From the NCBI RefSeq assembly GCF_011074795.1, contig NZ_JAAMPF010000022.1:62001-126000 (forward strand): a stretch of 64,000 bases of DNA, given 5' to 3'. The DNA is from Marinobacter salicampi. Lineage in GTDB: Bacteria; Pseudomonadota; Gammaproteobacteria; Pseudomonadales; Oleiphilaceae. A program made the position numbers and the translations under genes. Numbering within the stretch: position 1 is the stretch's first letter; the number at the start of each line of letters is the position of its first letter. Under the pieces are notes generated by a model, which ran no database searches, was not told the origin of the DNA, and saw nothing but the letters and a program-made list of their open reading frames with translations. Positions 18,002 to 26,268 of the stretch are shown here, one piece after another.

Positions 18002-18658
18002 TCAGTCCCTCAAAGAAATTATGTCCCACCCCTCCTGGCTGGCAACTTCCGCCAGCATGGGGTCCGGATCGACCGCGACCGGATGGCTCACCTTTTTCAG
18101 CAAAGGCAGGTCGTTATGGGAATCGCTGTAGAACCACGCACCGTCAAGTGTCATATCCTGATGTCGCAGCCATTCGCCTAGCCGTGTCACCTTGCCTTCC
18201 TGGAAGCTCGGGGTGCCTGCCACCGAACCGGTATAGCGTCCGTTCACCATTTCCGGTTCGGTCGCAATCAGGTGGTCGATGCCAAGCAGCTCGGCCACTG
18301 GCTCGGTAACAAAGAGATTGGTGGCGGTAATAATCAGCAGGGTGTGGCCCTGACTCCGATGCTGGTCCAGCAAGGCTGTTGCCTTGGCCAGCATCATGGG
18401 CCGTATTTTTACGTCCACAAAATGTTTCCGCCAGAGCAGAAGCTGTTCAGGTTCGTGACGGGCCAGGGGCTCCAGTGCAAAGCTCAGGTAGCGGTGTATG
18501 TCGAGTTCGCCATCCAGGTACTCCCGGTAGAAACGGTCATTGGCCTGGCGGTAAACCTCGGCATCGACAATTCCCTCCTCTACCAGAAATTCGCCCCATG
18601 CATGGTCACTGTCACCTGCAAGAAGGGTGTTATCGAGGTCGAAAATGGCGAGGGTCAA
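18002..18658 (-). CDS. HAD-IB family phosphatase, probable histidinol-phosphatase
   Basis: A 218-residue HAD hydrolase with all motifs: nucleophile DLDNT (Asp7, Asp9), LLIITATN (motif II), a lysine before the fourth motif, and YSDSHNDLPLL (motif IV). The start is TTG at 18658 with AGGAG 7 nt upstream. Its neighbours rppH and ptsP are the same as those of P. aeruginosa PA0335, which has been reported as the histidinol-phosphate phosphatase of Pseudomonas, so histidine biosynthesis is the best guess. The earlier label for this family was phosphoserine-phosphatase-like (SerB-like). The imelysin gene follows in the same operon. Confidence 0.85.
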   Translation of the reverse strand: MTLAIFDLDNTLLAGDSDHAWGEFLVEEGIVDAEVYRQANDRFYREYLDGELDIHRYLSFALEPLARHEPEQLLLWRKHFVDVKIRPMMLAKATALLDQHRSQGHTLLIITATNLFVTEPVAELLGIDHLIATEPEMVNGRYTGSVAGTPSFQEGKVTRLGEWLRHQDMTLDGAWFYSDSHNDLPLLKKVSHPVAVDPDPMLAEVASQEGWDIISLRD

Positions 18659-18842
18659 CAGAAGCTCCTTCTGAATTATTGGAGATGACGCTTATCGAAT
18701 TCCGGGCATGACACGAGGCCCTTGTCTGCCGCCAATTCTAACATGCTGAAAAGATAACAGCTTCGTTTGCCGAAGGTTGGGCTTTCTGTAAGAATGAAGT
18801 CAACTTGGATTTTAGACCGACTTACTAAAACAGGACTGTGCC

Positions 18843-19385
18843 GTGATTGATTCAGACGGTTTCAGACCCAATGTCGGAATCATTCTTGTCAACCACAGGG
18901 GCGAAGTTCTCTGGGCGAGGCGGATAGGGCAGGACTCCTGGCAATTCCCTCAGGGTGGCATCAAATTCCATGAGTCACCGGAGGAGGCGCTGTACCGGGA
19001 ACTGTCGGAAGAGGTTGGTTTGTGTGCAGGGGATGTGGAAATCATCAGCTGTACTCGTGGCTGGCTGAGATACCGCCTTCCTCGCCGGATGGTGCGTCAT
19101 AACTCGCACCCGGTCTGTGTCGGGCAAAAACAGAAATGGTTCCTGCTGAGGATGCTTTCGCCGGACGAGCAGGTATGCGTCGACGGCACCGATTCACCAG
19201 AGTTCGACGGCTGGCAATGGGTGAGCTATTGGTATCCCCTGGGTCAGGTCGTATCGTTCAAACGGGAAGTGTACCGGCGTGCCCTGCGAGAACTGGCACC
19301 ACGATTGTTCCGGACGATGGAGCAATGGCAGCGGACTGAGGCTGGAGCAACGCCAGTCCAGGGCCGGTACCGTTCACAGCCATAA
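18843..19385 (+). CDS. rppH: RNA pyrophosphohydrolase RppH
   Basis: A 180-residue Nudix enzyme that removes pyrophosphate from the 5' end of transcripts and so starts RNase E-dependent decay. The Nudix box reads [14 protein letters not shown] followed by RELSEEVGL. The opening [21 protein letters not shown] and the KQKWFLLRM strand are RppH-specific. Start is GTG at 18843 with AGGA upstream. It is followed after 81 bp by ptsP in the same direction, an arrangement conserved in gammaproteobacteria, and is divergent from the HAD phosphatase gene. Confidence 0.96.
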   Translation: MIDSDGFRPNVGIILVNHRGEVLWARRIGQDSWQFPQGGIKFHESPEEALYRELSEEVGLCAGDVEIISCTRGWLRYRLPRRMVRHNSHPVCVGQKQKWFLLRMLSPDEQVCVDGTDSPEFDGWQWVSYWYPLGQVVSFKREVYRRALRELAPRLFRTMEQWQRTEAGATPVQGRYRSQP

Positions 19386-19466
19386 GGAGTGTTCTGGCAG
19401 CTCAGCTGGCAGGGCCAGCGCTACGGCCTGATCAGAACTTCCCAACAATGACGGATTGAGCCGGCC

Positions 19467-21767
19467 ATGCTGAGCACGCTGCGGAGTATCGTACAAGAAG
19501 TCAACAGTGCCAGGGACTTGCAGGAGGCGCTGGGTATTATCGTTACGCGAGTTCAGGCTGCCATGTCCACTGAAGTGTGCTCGGTGTACCTGTTGGATCC
19601 CGAAACCAACCGCTATATCCTGATGGCCACCGAGGGCCTCTATAAAAAGGCCGTGGGCAATGTAACCCTGGCCCACTCCGAAGGGCTCATCGGGCTTGTG
19701 GGTTCGCGCGAAGAACCCATTAATCTGGAAGACGCCCCTTCCCACCCCCGCTATCGCTATTTCCCTGAAACCGGTGAAGAGCGTTTCAGCTCGTTTCTGG
19801 GCGTGCCGATCATTCACCATCGTCGGGTACTGGGCGTGCTTGTGGTCCAGCAGCGTGAAAGTTCGCGCTGTTTCGATGAGGGTGAAGAGGCTTTTCTGGT
19901 CACGGTGTCGGCGCAACTGGCTGGGGTCATCGCCCACAGTGAAGCTACCGGCGCCATCAGCGGCCTGTCCCTGACCGGTCGTGAAGCCCGGGATATCAGC
20001 TTCAAGGGCGTGGCTGGCGCGCCCGGAGTCGCCATTGGCCAGAGTGTCGTGGTATATCCGCCGGCGGATCTGGACGCCGTGCCGGAAAAACAGACCGATG
20101 ATATCGAACAAGAGCTTGCCAGGTTCAGCGGCGCGGTCACTGCTGTCCGGGAGGATATCGAGCGTGTGGCCGAGCGGCTGGCGCCGCAGTTACGGCCGGA
20201 AGAGCAGGCGCTTTTTGAGGTCTACCTGCGCATGCTGGACGACAACGCCCTCCCGGGCGAGGTGGTCAACCGCATACGGGCGGGCTACTGGGCCCAGGGC
20301 GCGCTCAAACAGGTGGTGCATCAGTACGTCCGTCACTTCGAGATGATGGGTGACCTGTACCTGCGGGAAAGGGCGGTGGATATACGGGACCTGGGTCGCC
20401 GGCTGCTGGCTCATCTGCAGGAGGGTGAGCCGAAGGAAGTGGTCTACCCGGAACGTACGGTCCTGATCAGTGAAGAGCTGACCCCCGCCATGCTGGGCGA
20501 GGTGCCACGGGGCCAGCTGGTTGGTCTGGTATCGGTTCGCGGCTCAGGTAACTCCCACGTTGCCATACTCGCCCGCGCCATGGGCGTGCCCACGGTCATG
20601 GGGATGGTGGATATACCGGTCAACCAGCTGGACGGAAAAGAGCTGGTGGTTGACGGCTTCGAAGGTCAGGTTTTTGCCTCGCCATCAGCGGAGCTGCGGG
20701 TTTACTACCAGGAGATCTGTGATGAGGAGGATGCGCTCTTCCGGGGGCTGGAAGAACTCAGGGACAAGCCCTGTGAAACCACCGACGGCCACCGGGTCTC
20801 GCTGCTGGTCAATACTGGCCTGATGACTGACGTGGTCCGCTCACTGAACCACGGTGCCGAGGGTATAGGCCTGTATCGCACTGAGGTGCCCTTCATGATC
20901 AAGGAGCGCTTCCCGTCCGAGCAGGAGCAGAGGGAATACTATCGGGAGCAGCTTGAAGCTTTCGCCCCCAGCCCGGTGACCATGCGGACCCTGGACATCG
21001 GCGGCGACAAGTCCCTGACCTATTTCCCGATCTCCGAAGAAAACCCGTTCCTGGGCTGGCGAGGCATCCGGGTCACATTGGACCATCCGGAAATCTTCCT
21101 GGTGCAGGTGCGTGCCATGCTGAAGGCCAGCGAAGGCCTGAACAACCTGCAGATCATGCTGCCGATGATCAGCAATATCTCGGAAGTGGAGGAGTCACTG
21201 CACCTGATCTATCGGGTCTATCACGAAGTTCGGGAGGAGGGTTTTAATATCCATATGCCCAAGGTGGGTGTCATGGTTGAAATTCCCGCAGCCGTTTATC
21301 AGGTCCGTGAACTGGCGGACCGGGTGGACTTTCTGTCAGTGGGCTCGAACGACCTTACCCAGTATCTGCTGGCGGTGGACCGGAACAATCCCCGGGTCGC
21401 CCAGCTTTACCATTCCTTTCACCCGGCCGTTTTGCAGGCACTGGTGCGCGTGGCTCACGATGCCCATGCTGTGGGCAAGCCGGTCAGCATCTGCGGCGAA
21501 CTGGCAGGCGACCCGGGCGGTGCCGTGCTGCTCATGGCCATGGGGTACGACGCCCTGTCCATGAATGCGGCCAGTCTGCCCAAGGTCAAGTCGGTTATTC
21601 GCAGCATCAGCCGCGAATGGGCAGCCCAGCTGCTGGAGGATGTGCTGTTGCTGGACTCGCCCCATGTCATCAAGAGCTGTGTTGAGCTTGCGTTGCGAAG
21701 CGCCGGGTTCGGCCGCTACCTGCGGCCCGGCAGGAGCTCGGCAGACGCCCTCAGCCAGTCGTCCTGA
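19467..21767 (+). CDS. ptsP: Phosphoenolpyruvate-protein phosphotransferase PtsP (enzyme I-Ntr)
   Basis: A 766-residue first enzyme of the nitrogen-related phosphotransferase system; it passes phosphate from PEP to NPr. An N-terminal GAF domain (about 1-160), which in relatives senses glutamine or nucleotides, precedes the enzyme I body. The phosphorylated histidine is His364 in GSGNSHVAILARAMG. The PEP-binding barrel has TLDIGGDKSLTYF, GIRVTLDHPEIF and SICGELAGDP with its catalytic cysteine. Length is close to the Pseudomonas protein. NPr and EIIA-Ntr genes are not in the window. Confidence 0.97.
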   Translation: MLSTLRSIVQEVNSARDLQEALGIIVTRVQAAMSTEVCSVYLLDPETNRYILMATEGLYKKAVGNVTLAHSEGLIGLVGSREEPINLEDAPSHPRYRYFPETGEERFSSFLGVPIIHHRRVLGVLVVQQRESSRCFDEGEEAFLVTVSAQLAGVIAHSEATGAISGLSLTGREARDISFKGVAGAPGVAIGQSVVVYPPADLDAVPEKQTDDIEQELARFSGAVTAVREDIERVAERLAPQLRPEEQALFEVYLRMLDDNALPGEVVNRIRAGYWAQGALKQVVHQYVRHFEMMGDLYLRERAVDIRDLGRRLLAHLQEGEPKEVVYPERTVLISEELTPAMLGEVPRGQLVGLVSVRGSGNSHVAILARAMGVPTVMGMVDIPVNQLDGKELVVDGFEGQVFASPSAELRVYYQEICDEEDALFRGLEELRDKPCETTDGHRVSLLVNTGLMTDVVRSLNHGAEGIGLYRTEVPFMIKERFPSEQEQREYYREQLEAFAPSPVTMRTLDIGGDKSLTYFPISEENPFLGWRGIRVTLDHPEIFLVQVRAMLKASEGLNNLQIMLPMISNISEVEESLHLIYRVYHEVREEGFNIHMPKVGVMVEIPAAVYQVRELADRVDFLSVGSNDLTQYLLAVDRNNPRVAQLYHSFHPAVLQALVRVAHDAHAVGKPVSICGELAGDPGGAVLLMAMGYDALSMNAASLPKVKSVIRSISREWAAQLLEDVLLLDSPHVIKSCVELALRSAGFGRYLRPGRSSADALSQSS

Positions 21768-21913
21768 GCCAGTGTTGTGATTCGGTTACCACGGGTAGTA
21801 AATCCGCATCCGGACGATGCGCTTCATTCCTAGGGTGTGTACTCTAGAATGCATTGCTAATTTGAAGCCAACGGCCATCCGATGGCTGTAATCAATAAAA
21901 CGACGGTCAATCA

Positions 21914-23158
21914 ATGACAGCAACACGCACAGACATCAAGCCCCGGCCCCGCATAGGCCTCGCCCTTGGCGGTGGCGGTCCGTTGGGCGGCATCTATGAA
22001 ATCGGTGCAATGAGGGCGCTGGATGAGGCCCTCGAAGGCATCGATTTCAACGATCTCGATGTGTACGTGGGCGTTAACGCCGGGTCTTTTGTTGCCGCCA
22101 ATCTTGCTAACCAGATGACCACCGCTCAACTGTGCCGGATCTTTGTCCGCAATGAAGCCGAGGTTCATCCTTTCCATCCGGAAGTCTTCTACCGTCCGGC
22201 ACTGAAAGAACTTGGCAGCCGCTTGCTGGCTGTGCCGGGGCTGGTGACCAGTGCGATCAGCCGTTTTATCAATAATCCCTACGACCAGAGTCTGCTTGAG
22301 GCCCTGACCATTCTTGCCCAGGCTGCCCCGGCAGGCCTGTTTGATAATGATGGCCTGCATGAGTACCTCAAGCGAAGTTTCAGCATGCTGGGTCGAACCA
22401 ATGATTTCCGCCAGCTCCGTCGCAGTCTCTACATTGTGGCGGCGGATGTGGAAAGCACCGAGGCGGTCTGTTTCGGGGCGCCCGGGTTCGACCATGTGCC
22501 TATTTCCCGGGCCATCCAGGCCAGTATGGCGTCACCCGGGCTGTATGTGCCTGTGGATATCGATGGCCGCTTTTACGTCGATGGTACCCTGAGGAAAGGC
22601 CTACACGCCTCGGTGGCCTTCGAGGACGGCGCCGACCTGGTACTGGCAGTCAACCCGCAGGTGCCGATTGATGCCAGCGAGGCGGTGCGGTCAGGCTCCA
22701 TGGCGCCAGGCGCGCTGACCCGTTCCGGAATGCCGACGCTGCTGTCACAAACATTCCGGACCATGGTCTATTCGCGCATGAAGTCTGGTATTGCCCAATA
22801 CGCCCGGGATTACCCGGAGAAAGACATCCTGCTGTTCGAGCCTACCCGGGACGACGCCAAACTCTTCTTTTCCAATGTATTCAGCTTCCAGTCCCGGCGA
22901 ATGGTTTGCGAGCACGCCTATCAGATGACCCGCCGGGATCTGCTGGCCCGCGCTGATGAGCTTGAGCCAAGGCTGTTGAAATATGGCATCAAGTTGCGGC
23001 GGGACCGACTGGAGGATGAGCAACGCACCATCAGTACGAGTCTGTACGGTGAAATGCTCCCCCTTTACGTAGCAAAGGGGCGCAGGAAGAAGGCCCAGAA
23101 GGGTCGTCTGAGCACGGGCCTGAACAATGTGACTGGCCTGATCCAGAAGGCCCTGTAA
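21914..23158 (+). CDS. Patatin-like protein with Asn in place of the nucleophile Ser
   Basis: A 414-residue protein with a patatin domain over its first ~240 residues. The glycine-rich oxyanion loop is GLALGGGGPLGG (15-26) and the conserved aspartate is Asp223 in YVDGT. The nucleophile elbow, normally GxSxG, reads GVNAGS: residue 55 is Asn, codon AAC at 22076-22078. Unless Ser58 or another residue substitutes, hydrolysis by the usual Ser-Asp dyad should be lost, so this may be a pseudo-enzyme or an as yet unproven variant. The rest, including SMASPGLYVPVDIDGRFYVD, is well kept and the frame intact, so it is not a decaying gene. A basic C-terminus (GRRKKAQKGR) could bind membranes or nucleic acid. 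It stands alone after ptsP. Confidence 0.85.
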   Translation: MTATRTDIKPRPRIGLALGGGGPLGGIYEIGAMRALDEALEGIDFNDLDVYVGVNAGSFVAANLANQMTTAQLCRIFVRNEAEVHPFHPEVFYRPALKELGSRLLAVPGLVTSAISRFINNPYDQSLLEALTILAQAAPAGLFDNDGLHEYLKRSFSMLGRTNDFRQLRRSLYIVAADVESTEAVCFGAPGFDHVPISRAIQASMASPGLYVPVDIDGRFYVDGTLRKGLHASVAFEDGADLVLAVNPQVPIDASEAVRSGSMAPGALTRSGMPTLLSQTFRTMVYSRMKSGIAQYARDYPEKDILLFEPTRDDAKLFFSNVFSFQSRRMVCEHAYQMTRRDLLARADELEPRLLKYGIKLRRDRLEDEQRTISTSLYGEMLPLYVAKGRRKKAQKGRLSTGLNNVTGLIQKAL

Positions 23159-23164
23159 CGGCCG

Positions 23165-23524
23165 TCAGTCCCGGCTACCGCCCTGTTCCTCAAGCCGCCT
23201 GAGATAGTCCTGCCAGACCTGTTGCTGCCGATCACCCAGGTCACGAAGGTAATCCCAGGTGAATAGCCCCGAGTCATGCCCGTCACTGAAAGTAAGTTTG
23301 ACCGCGTAATTGCCCACCATTTCCGCCCCCGTGATATCAACCTGGCGCTTGCCGGTCTGGAGTGTCCCGGGCCCCGTGCCGTGGCCCCGAACCTCGGCAG
23401 AGGGAGAGTAGACCCTTAGCAGTTCGAAGGGCAGCTCATGGCAGGAGCCATCAGCGTACTCAAGACGCAGAAGACGACTTTTTCTTCGCAGGCGGATATC
23501 AATGGGGCGTGTCGACTGAGTCAT
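23165..23524 (-). CDS. DUF971 family protein
   Basis: A 119-residue protein of the DUF971 family (gamma-butyrobetaine hydroxylase-like N-terminal domain). Typical features are IRLRRKSRLLRLEYADG, a central LPFELLRVYSPSAEVRGHG and the end FSDGHDSGLFTWDYLRDLG. The domain occurs alone in bacteria and is sometimes found next to iron-sulphur genes; no function can be assigned from this sequence. AAGGTT precedes the ATG. It lies directly after hslU on the same strand, as the equivalent gene does in Pseudomonas, but an intervening hairpin (23551) may separate the transcripts. Confidence 0.88.
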   Translation of the reverse strand: MTQSTRPIDIRLRRKSRLLRLEYADGSCHELPFELLRVYSPSAEVRGHGTGPGTLQTGKRQVDITGAEMVGNYAVKLTFSDGHDSGLFTWDYLRDLGDRQQQVWQDYLRRLEEQGGSRD

Positions 23525-23550
23525 GGGTAACCTTGGTCGGAAAGCAGGAA

Positions 23551-23573
23551 CAGAAGGCGCCTGGCGCCTTCTG
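23551..23573 (-). terminator. Perfect hairpin between hslU and the DUF971 gene
   Basis: Stem CAGAAGGCGC with GCGCCTTCTG around a 3-nt loop, 10 bp without mismatch. On the minus strand the downstream side is pyrimidine-rich (TTCCTGCTTTCC), so it probably ends or attenuates the hslVU transcript. Confidence 0.55.
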
Positions 23574-23593
23574 ACCCGGGTGCGTGTAGCCGG

Positions 23594-24925
23594 CTACAGG
23601 ATGAACCGGCTCAGGTCTTCGTCTTCCGCAAGCTCACCCAGTTTCTCGTCCACATACTCAGCGGTGATTTCGAACTGCTCGGTAACCTTGTCACCGGCAT
23701 CGAAGGACAGGGTTTCCAGCAGTCGTTCAAGCACCGTATGCAGGCGACGGGCGCCAATGTTTTCGGTGGTTTCGTTCACTTTCCAGGCCACCTCTGCAAT
23801 TCGCTCGATAGCGCCCTCGGTGAAGGTCAGGGTCAACCCCTCCGTGCCCATCAAAGCTTCGTATTGCTGGACCAAAGAGGCATCGGGCTCGGTGAGGATG
23901 CGCTTGAACTGCTCGGTTGTGAGCGCCTGCAGTTCTACCCGGATGGGCAAGCGACCCTGCAGCTCGGGAATCAAGTCGGAAGGCTTGGAAAGGTGAAACG
24001 CGCCTGACGCGATGAACAGGATGTGGTCGGTCCGGACCATGCCAAACTTGGTGCTGACCGTGCTGCCTTCAATAAGGGGCAGCAGGTCACGCTGGACACC
24101 TTCCCGGGAGACATCCCCCCCTGACCCGGTTTCGGAACGCTTGGCCACCTTGTCGATCTCGTCGATAAACACGATACCGTTCTGTTCCACCGCCTCGATG
24201 GCCTTCTGCTTGATCTCTTCCTCATTGACCAGCTTCGCTGCTTCTTCATCCCTGGCCCTGATAAGGGCGTCGGACACCTTCATCTTGCGGGTCTTGCGCC
24301 GTTCCGATGACATGTTCGAGAACATGCTCTGGAGCTGGTTGGTCATCTCTTCCATGCCAGGAGGCGCCATGATCTCGACCCCGGAACCGGGATTCTTCAG
24401 GTCGATCTCTATTTCCTTGTCATCCAGCTGACCTTCCCGGAGCTTCTTGCGGAACAGCTGCCGGGTCGAGGAATCCTCAGGGGCCTTGCTGTCTTCGTCG
24501 AAGTTGCGGGCCGGGGGCAGAAGCGCATCGAGGATCCGGTCTTCAGCGGCATCCATGGCCTGGTTGCGGTGCCGTGCCATTTCCTTTTCACGCAGCAGTT
24601 TCACCGCCATATCAGCCAGATCACGGATAATGGATTCAACATCCCGACCGACATAGCCCACTTCGGTGAACTTGGTGGCCTCCACTTTCAGGAAGGGCGC
24701 ATCGGCCAGCTTGGCGAGACGGCGGGCAATTTCAGTCTTGCCGACACCGGTGGGACCGATCATGAGGATATTCTTGGGCGTAATTTCGTCCCGCAGACTG
24801 ATGTCCAGCTGCATCCTGCGCCAGCGGTTGCGCAGGGCAATGGCCACTGCGCGCTTGGCTTCGTCCTGTCCGACTATGTGCTTGTTGAGTTCATGGACAA
24901 TTTCACGGGGAGTCATTGCAGGCAT
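23594..24925 (-). CDS. hslU: ATP-dependent protease ATPase subunit HslU (ClpY)
   Basis: A 443-residue AAA+ unfoldase that feeds proteins into the HslV peptidase (E. coli HslU 443 residues). It starts [20 protein letters not shown], has Walker [10 protein letters not shown] and the Walker B stretch [12 protein letters not shown], and carries an intermediate domain rich in charged residues (about 110-240). The C-terminal tail ends LSRFIL; in HslU this tail inserts into HslV pockets. It begins 11 nt after the hslV stop, so the two are one operon under the heat-shock-type promoter upstream of hslV. Confidence 0.98.
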   Translation of the reverse strand: MPAMTPREIVHELNKHIVGQDEAKRAVAIALRNRWRRMQLDISLRDEITPKNILMIGPTGVGKTEIARRLAKLADAPFLKVEATKFTEVGYVGRDVESIIRDLADMAVKLLREKEMARHRNQAMDAAEDRILDALLPPARNFDEDSKAPEDSSTRQLFRKKLREGQLDDKEIEIDLKNPGSGVEIMAPPGMEEMTNQLQSMFSNMSSERRKTRKMKVSDALIRARDEEAAKLVNEEEIKQKAIEAVEQNGIVFIDEIDKVAKRSETGSGGDVSREGVQRDLLPLIEGSTVSTKFGMVRTDHILFIASGAFHLSKPSDLIPELQGRLPIRVELQALTTEQFKRILTEPDASLVQQYEALMGTEGLTLTFTEGAIERIAEVAWKVNETTENIGARRLHTVLERLLETLSFDAGDKVTEQFEITAEYVDEKLGELAEDEDLSRFIL

Positions 24926-24936
24926 GGTTGCTCCGG

Positions 24937-25467
24937 TCAGTCGTTGGCAGACAGCACTTCGAGAGTACGGTTGTGGTTGGTGTAAATGCAGATGTCGGCG
25001 GCAATATCCAGGCCTTTCTCGACGATGTCTGCGGCGCCCATCTCAGTGTTCTCCAGCAGCGCTCTGGCGGCCGACTGGGCGAAGGGACCACCGGAACCTA
25101 TGGCAATCAGGCCCTGTTCCGGTTCGATCACGTCACCATTGCCGGTAATGATAAGGGAGGCAGTCTTGTCCGCGACCGCAAGCAGGGCCTCAAGGCGCCG
25201 CAGGGCACGGTCGGTGCGCCAGTCTTTGGCCAGCTCAACGGCGGCCCGGGTCAGATTGCCCTGGTGCTTTTCCAGCTGGGCCTCGAAGCGCTCAAACAGG
25301 GTAAACGCATCGGCTGTGCCGCCAGCAAAACCTGCGATCACTTTATTGCCGTAAAGGCGGCGGACCTTGCGGGCGTTGCCCTTCATGACGGTGTTGCCGA
25401 GAGAAACCTGGCCGTCGCCACCCATGGCAACGGTGTCTCCGCGCCTTACCGAAAGAATCGTGGTCAT
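24937..25467 (-). CDS. hslV: ATP-dependent protease subunit HslV (ClpQ)
   Basis: A 176-residue threonine peptidase of the proteasome-like HslVU complex. After removal of Met the mature protein begins [10 protein letters not shown], with Thr1 as nucleophile. Other conserved pieces are [26 protein letters not shown] and the [14 protein letters not shown] helix. The frame is open upstream to 25527, but only the ATG at 25467 gives the catalytic N-terminal threonine, and GGAG precedes it. It is transcribed with hslU; a sigma-32-like promoter lies about 40 bp upstream. Confidence 0.98.
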   Translation of the reverse strand: MTTILSVRRGDTVAMGGDGQVSLGNTVMKGNARKVRRLYGNKVIAGFAGGTADAFTLFERFEAQLEKHQGNLTRAAVELAKDWRTDRALRRLEALLAVADKTASLIITGNGDVIEPEQGLIAIGSGGPFAQSAARALLENTEMGAADIVEKGLDIAADICIYTNHNRTLEVLSAND

Positions 25468-25505
25468 GACTGCTCCATAAACCGGAGGATGAATTGATTC
25501 ATCGG

Positions 25506-25533
25506 ATATGGCGGCAACCGATAGCATTTCAAG
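25506..25533 (-). promoter_or_regulatory. Sigma-32 (RpoH)-type heat-shock promoter for hslVU
   Basis: On the minus strand CTTGAA (25533-25528) is followed after 14 nt by CGCCATAT (25513-25506). The RpoH consensus is CTTGAA with a CCCCATNT -10 box 13-17 nt away, so 13 of the 14 consensus positions that can be scored, counting N as free, are met. The expected start of transcription is some 30 nt upstream of the hslV ATG. This fits the known heat-shock control of hslVU in E. coli. Confidence 0.8.
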
Positions 25534-25607
25534 GCCTGGGCCAACGATGGCCTGAGATCCCTGGTCATCGGCATGCCGTTGGCCTGGCGGTTGAAGAAGG
25601 CTTCAGA

Positions 25608-26240
25608 CTACCCCTCTTTGTTGGGGATGCGGCGTACCAGTGGCTGGATGTTAATGCCCACAAGCTTGTCAATGGCCGCATTCATCTGGCTGCGGTTCTC
25701 GAAGGGGCCGACGTTGACCCGAAACCAGGTCGAACCATTATCGAGATCAATCCTGTCGACCTTGGCACGCAGTCCCTGGAAGGCGATTTCAGCCCTTTGC
25801 CGCTCAGCGTCCTGCTGGCTCCGGAAGGATCCGCTCTGGACCAGGTAGGTGAAATTCTGTTCGGTCGGGCCAGGGTTGTACTCTTCCACGTTCGGCGCAA
25901 TGACCTCGGACTCTGGCAGCATGTCGTAGAACCGGAAACCGGGTTCTTCCTTGGCCGTTTGTGCCGGAGGCTGGATCTGCTGCTTTTCTGTCACCGTTTC
26001 GGTCCGGGTTTTCTGTCCAGGGTCGGGCATGGAGTTCAGGTAGGCGATAAAACCGATAAAACCGCCGACCGCAGCAAGGGAGACGATCCATTTCACCGAC
26101 AGGCCTCCCCCCTGGCGACGGGCTGGGGCCGAAGCCCTGCCGCGTGACGCCGGCCGGCTGCCGGTATTTTTCCGGCTTGAGCCAGAAGTCTTTGTTGCCG
26201 GGCCTGAGGGCCGGTTTTTCTTGGCGTAATCACGAGGCAT
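25608..26240 (-). CDS. SPOR-domain membrane protein, FtsN-like
   Basis: A 210-residue bitopic membrane protein. A basic cytoplasmic N-terminus (MPRDYAKKNRPSG) is followed by one membrane span (SVKWIVSLAAVGGFIGFIAYL, about 48-68), a variable periplasmic linker, and a C-terminal SPOR domain (about 130-205, FTYLVQSGSFRSQQDAERQ ... WFRVNVGPFENRSQMNAA) that binds denuded septal peptidoglycan. This layout is that of FtsN, the late division activator, and its place between argS and hslV matches the Pseudomonas SPOR gene there. I leave the symbol empty because SPOR proteins diverge quickly. Confidence 0.88.
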   Translation of the reverse strand: MPRDYAKKNRPSGPATKTSGSSRKNTGSRPASRGRASAPARRQGGGLSVKWIVSLAAVGGFIGFIAYLNSMPDPGQKTRTETVTEKQQIQPPAQTAKEEPGFRFYDMLPESEVIAPNVEEYNPGPTEQNFTYLVQSGSFRSQQDAERQRAEIAFQGLRAKVDRIDLDNGSTWFRVNVGPFENRSQMNAAIDKLVGINIQPLVRRIPNKEG

Positions 26241-26268
26241 GACGTACAGCTATCCTGAGGGCTAACAG

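Noticed and set aside
18805-18831. TTGGAT ... TAAAAC as an rppH promoter
   Set aside because: The spacer is 15 nt and the -10 imperfect; not convincing enough.
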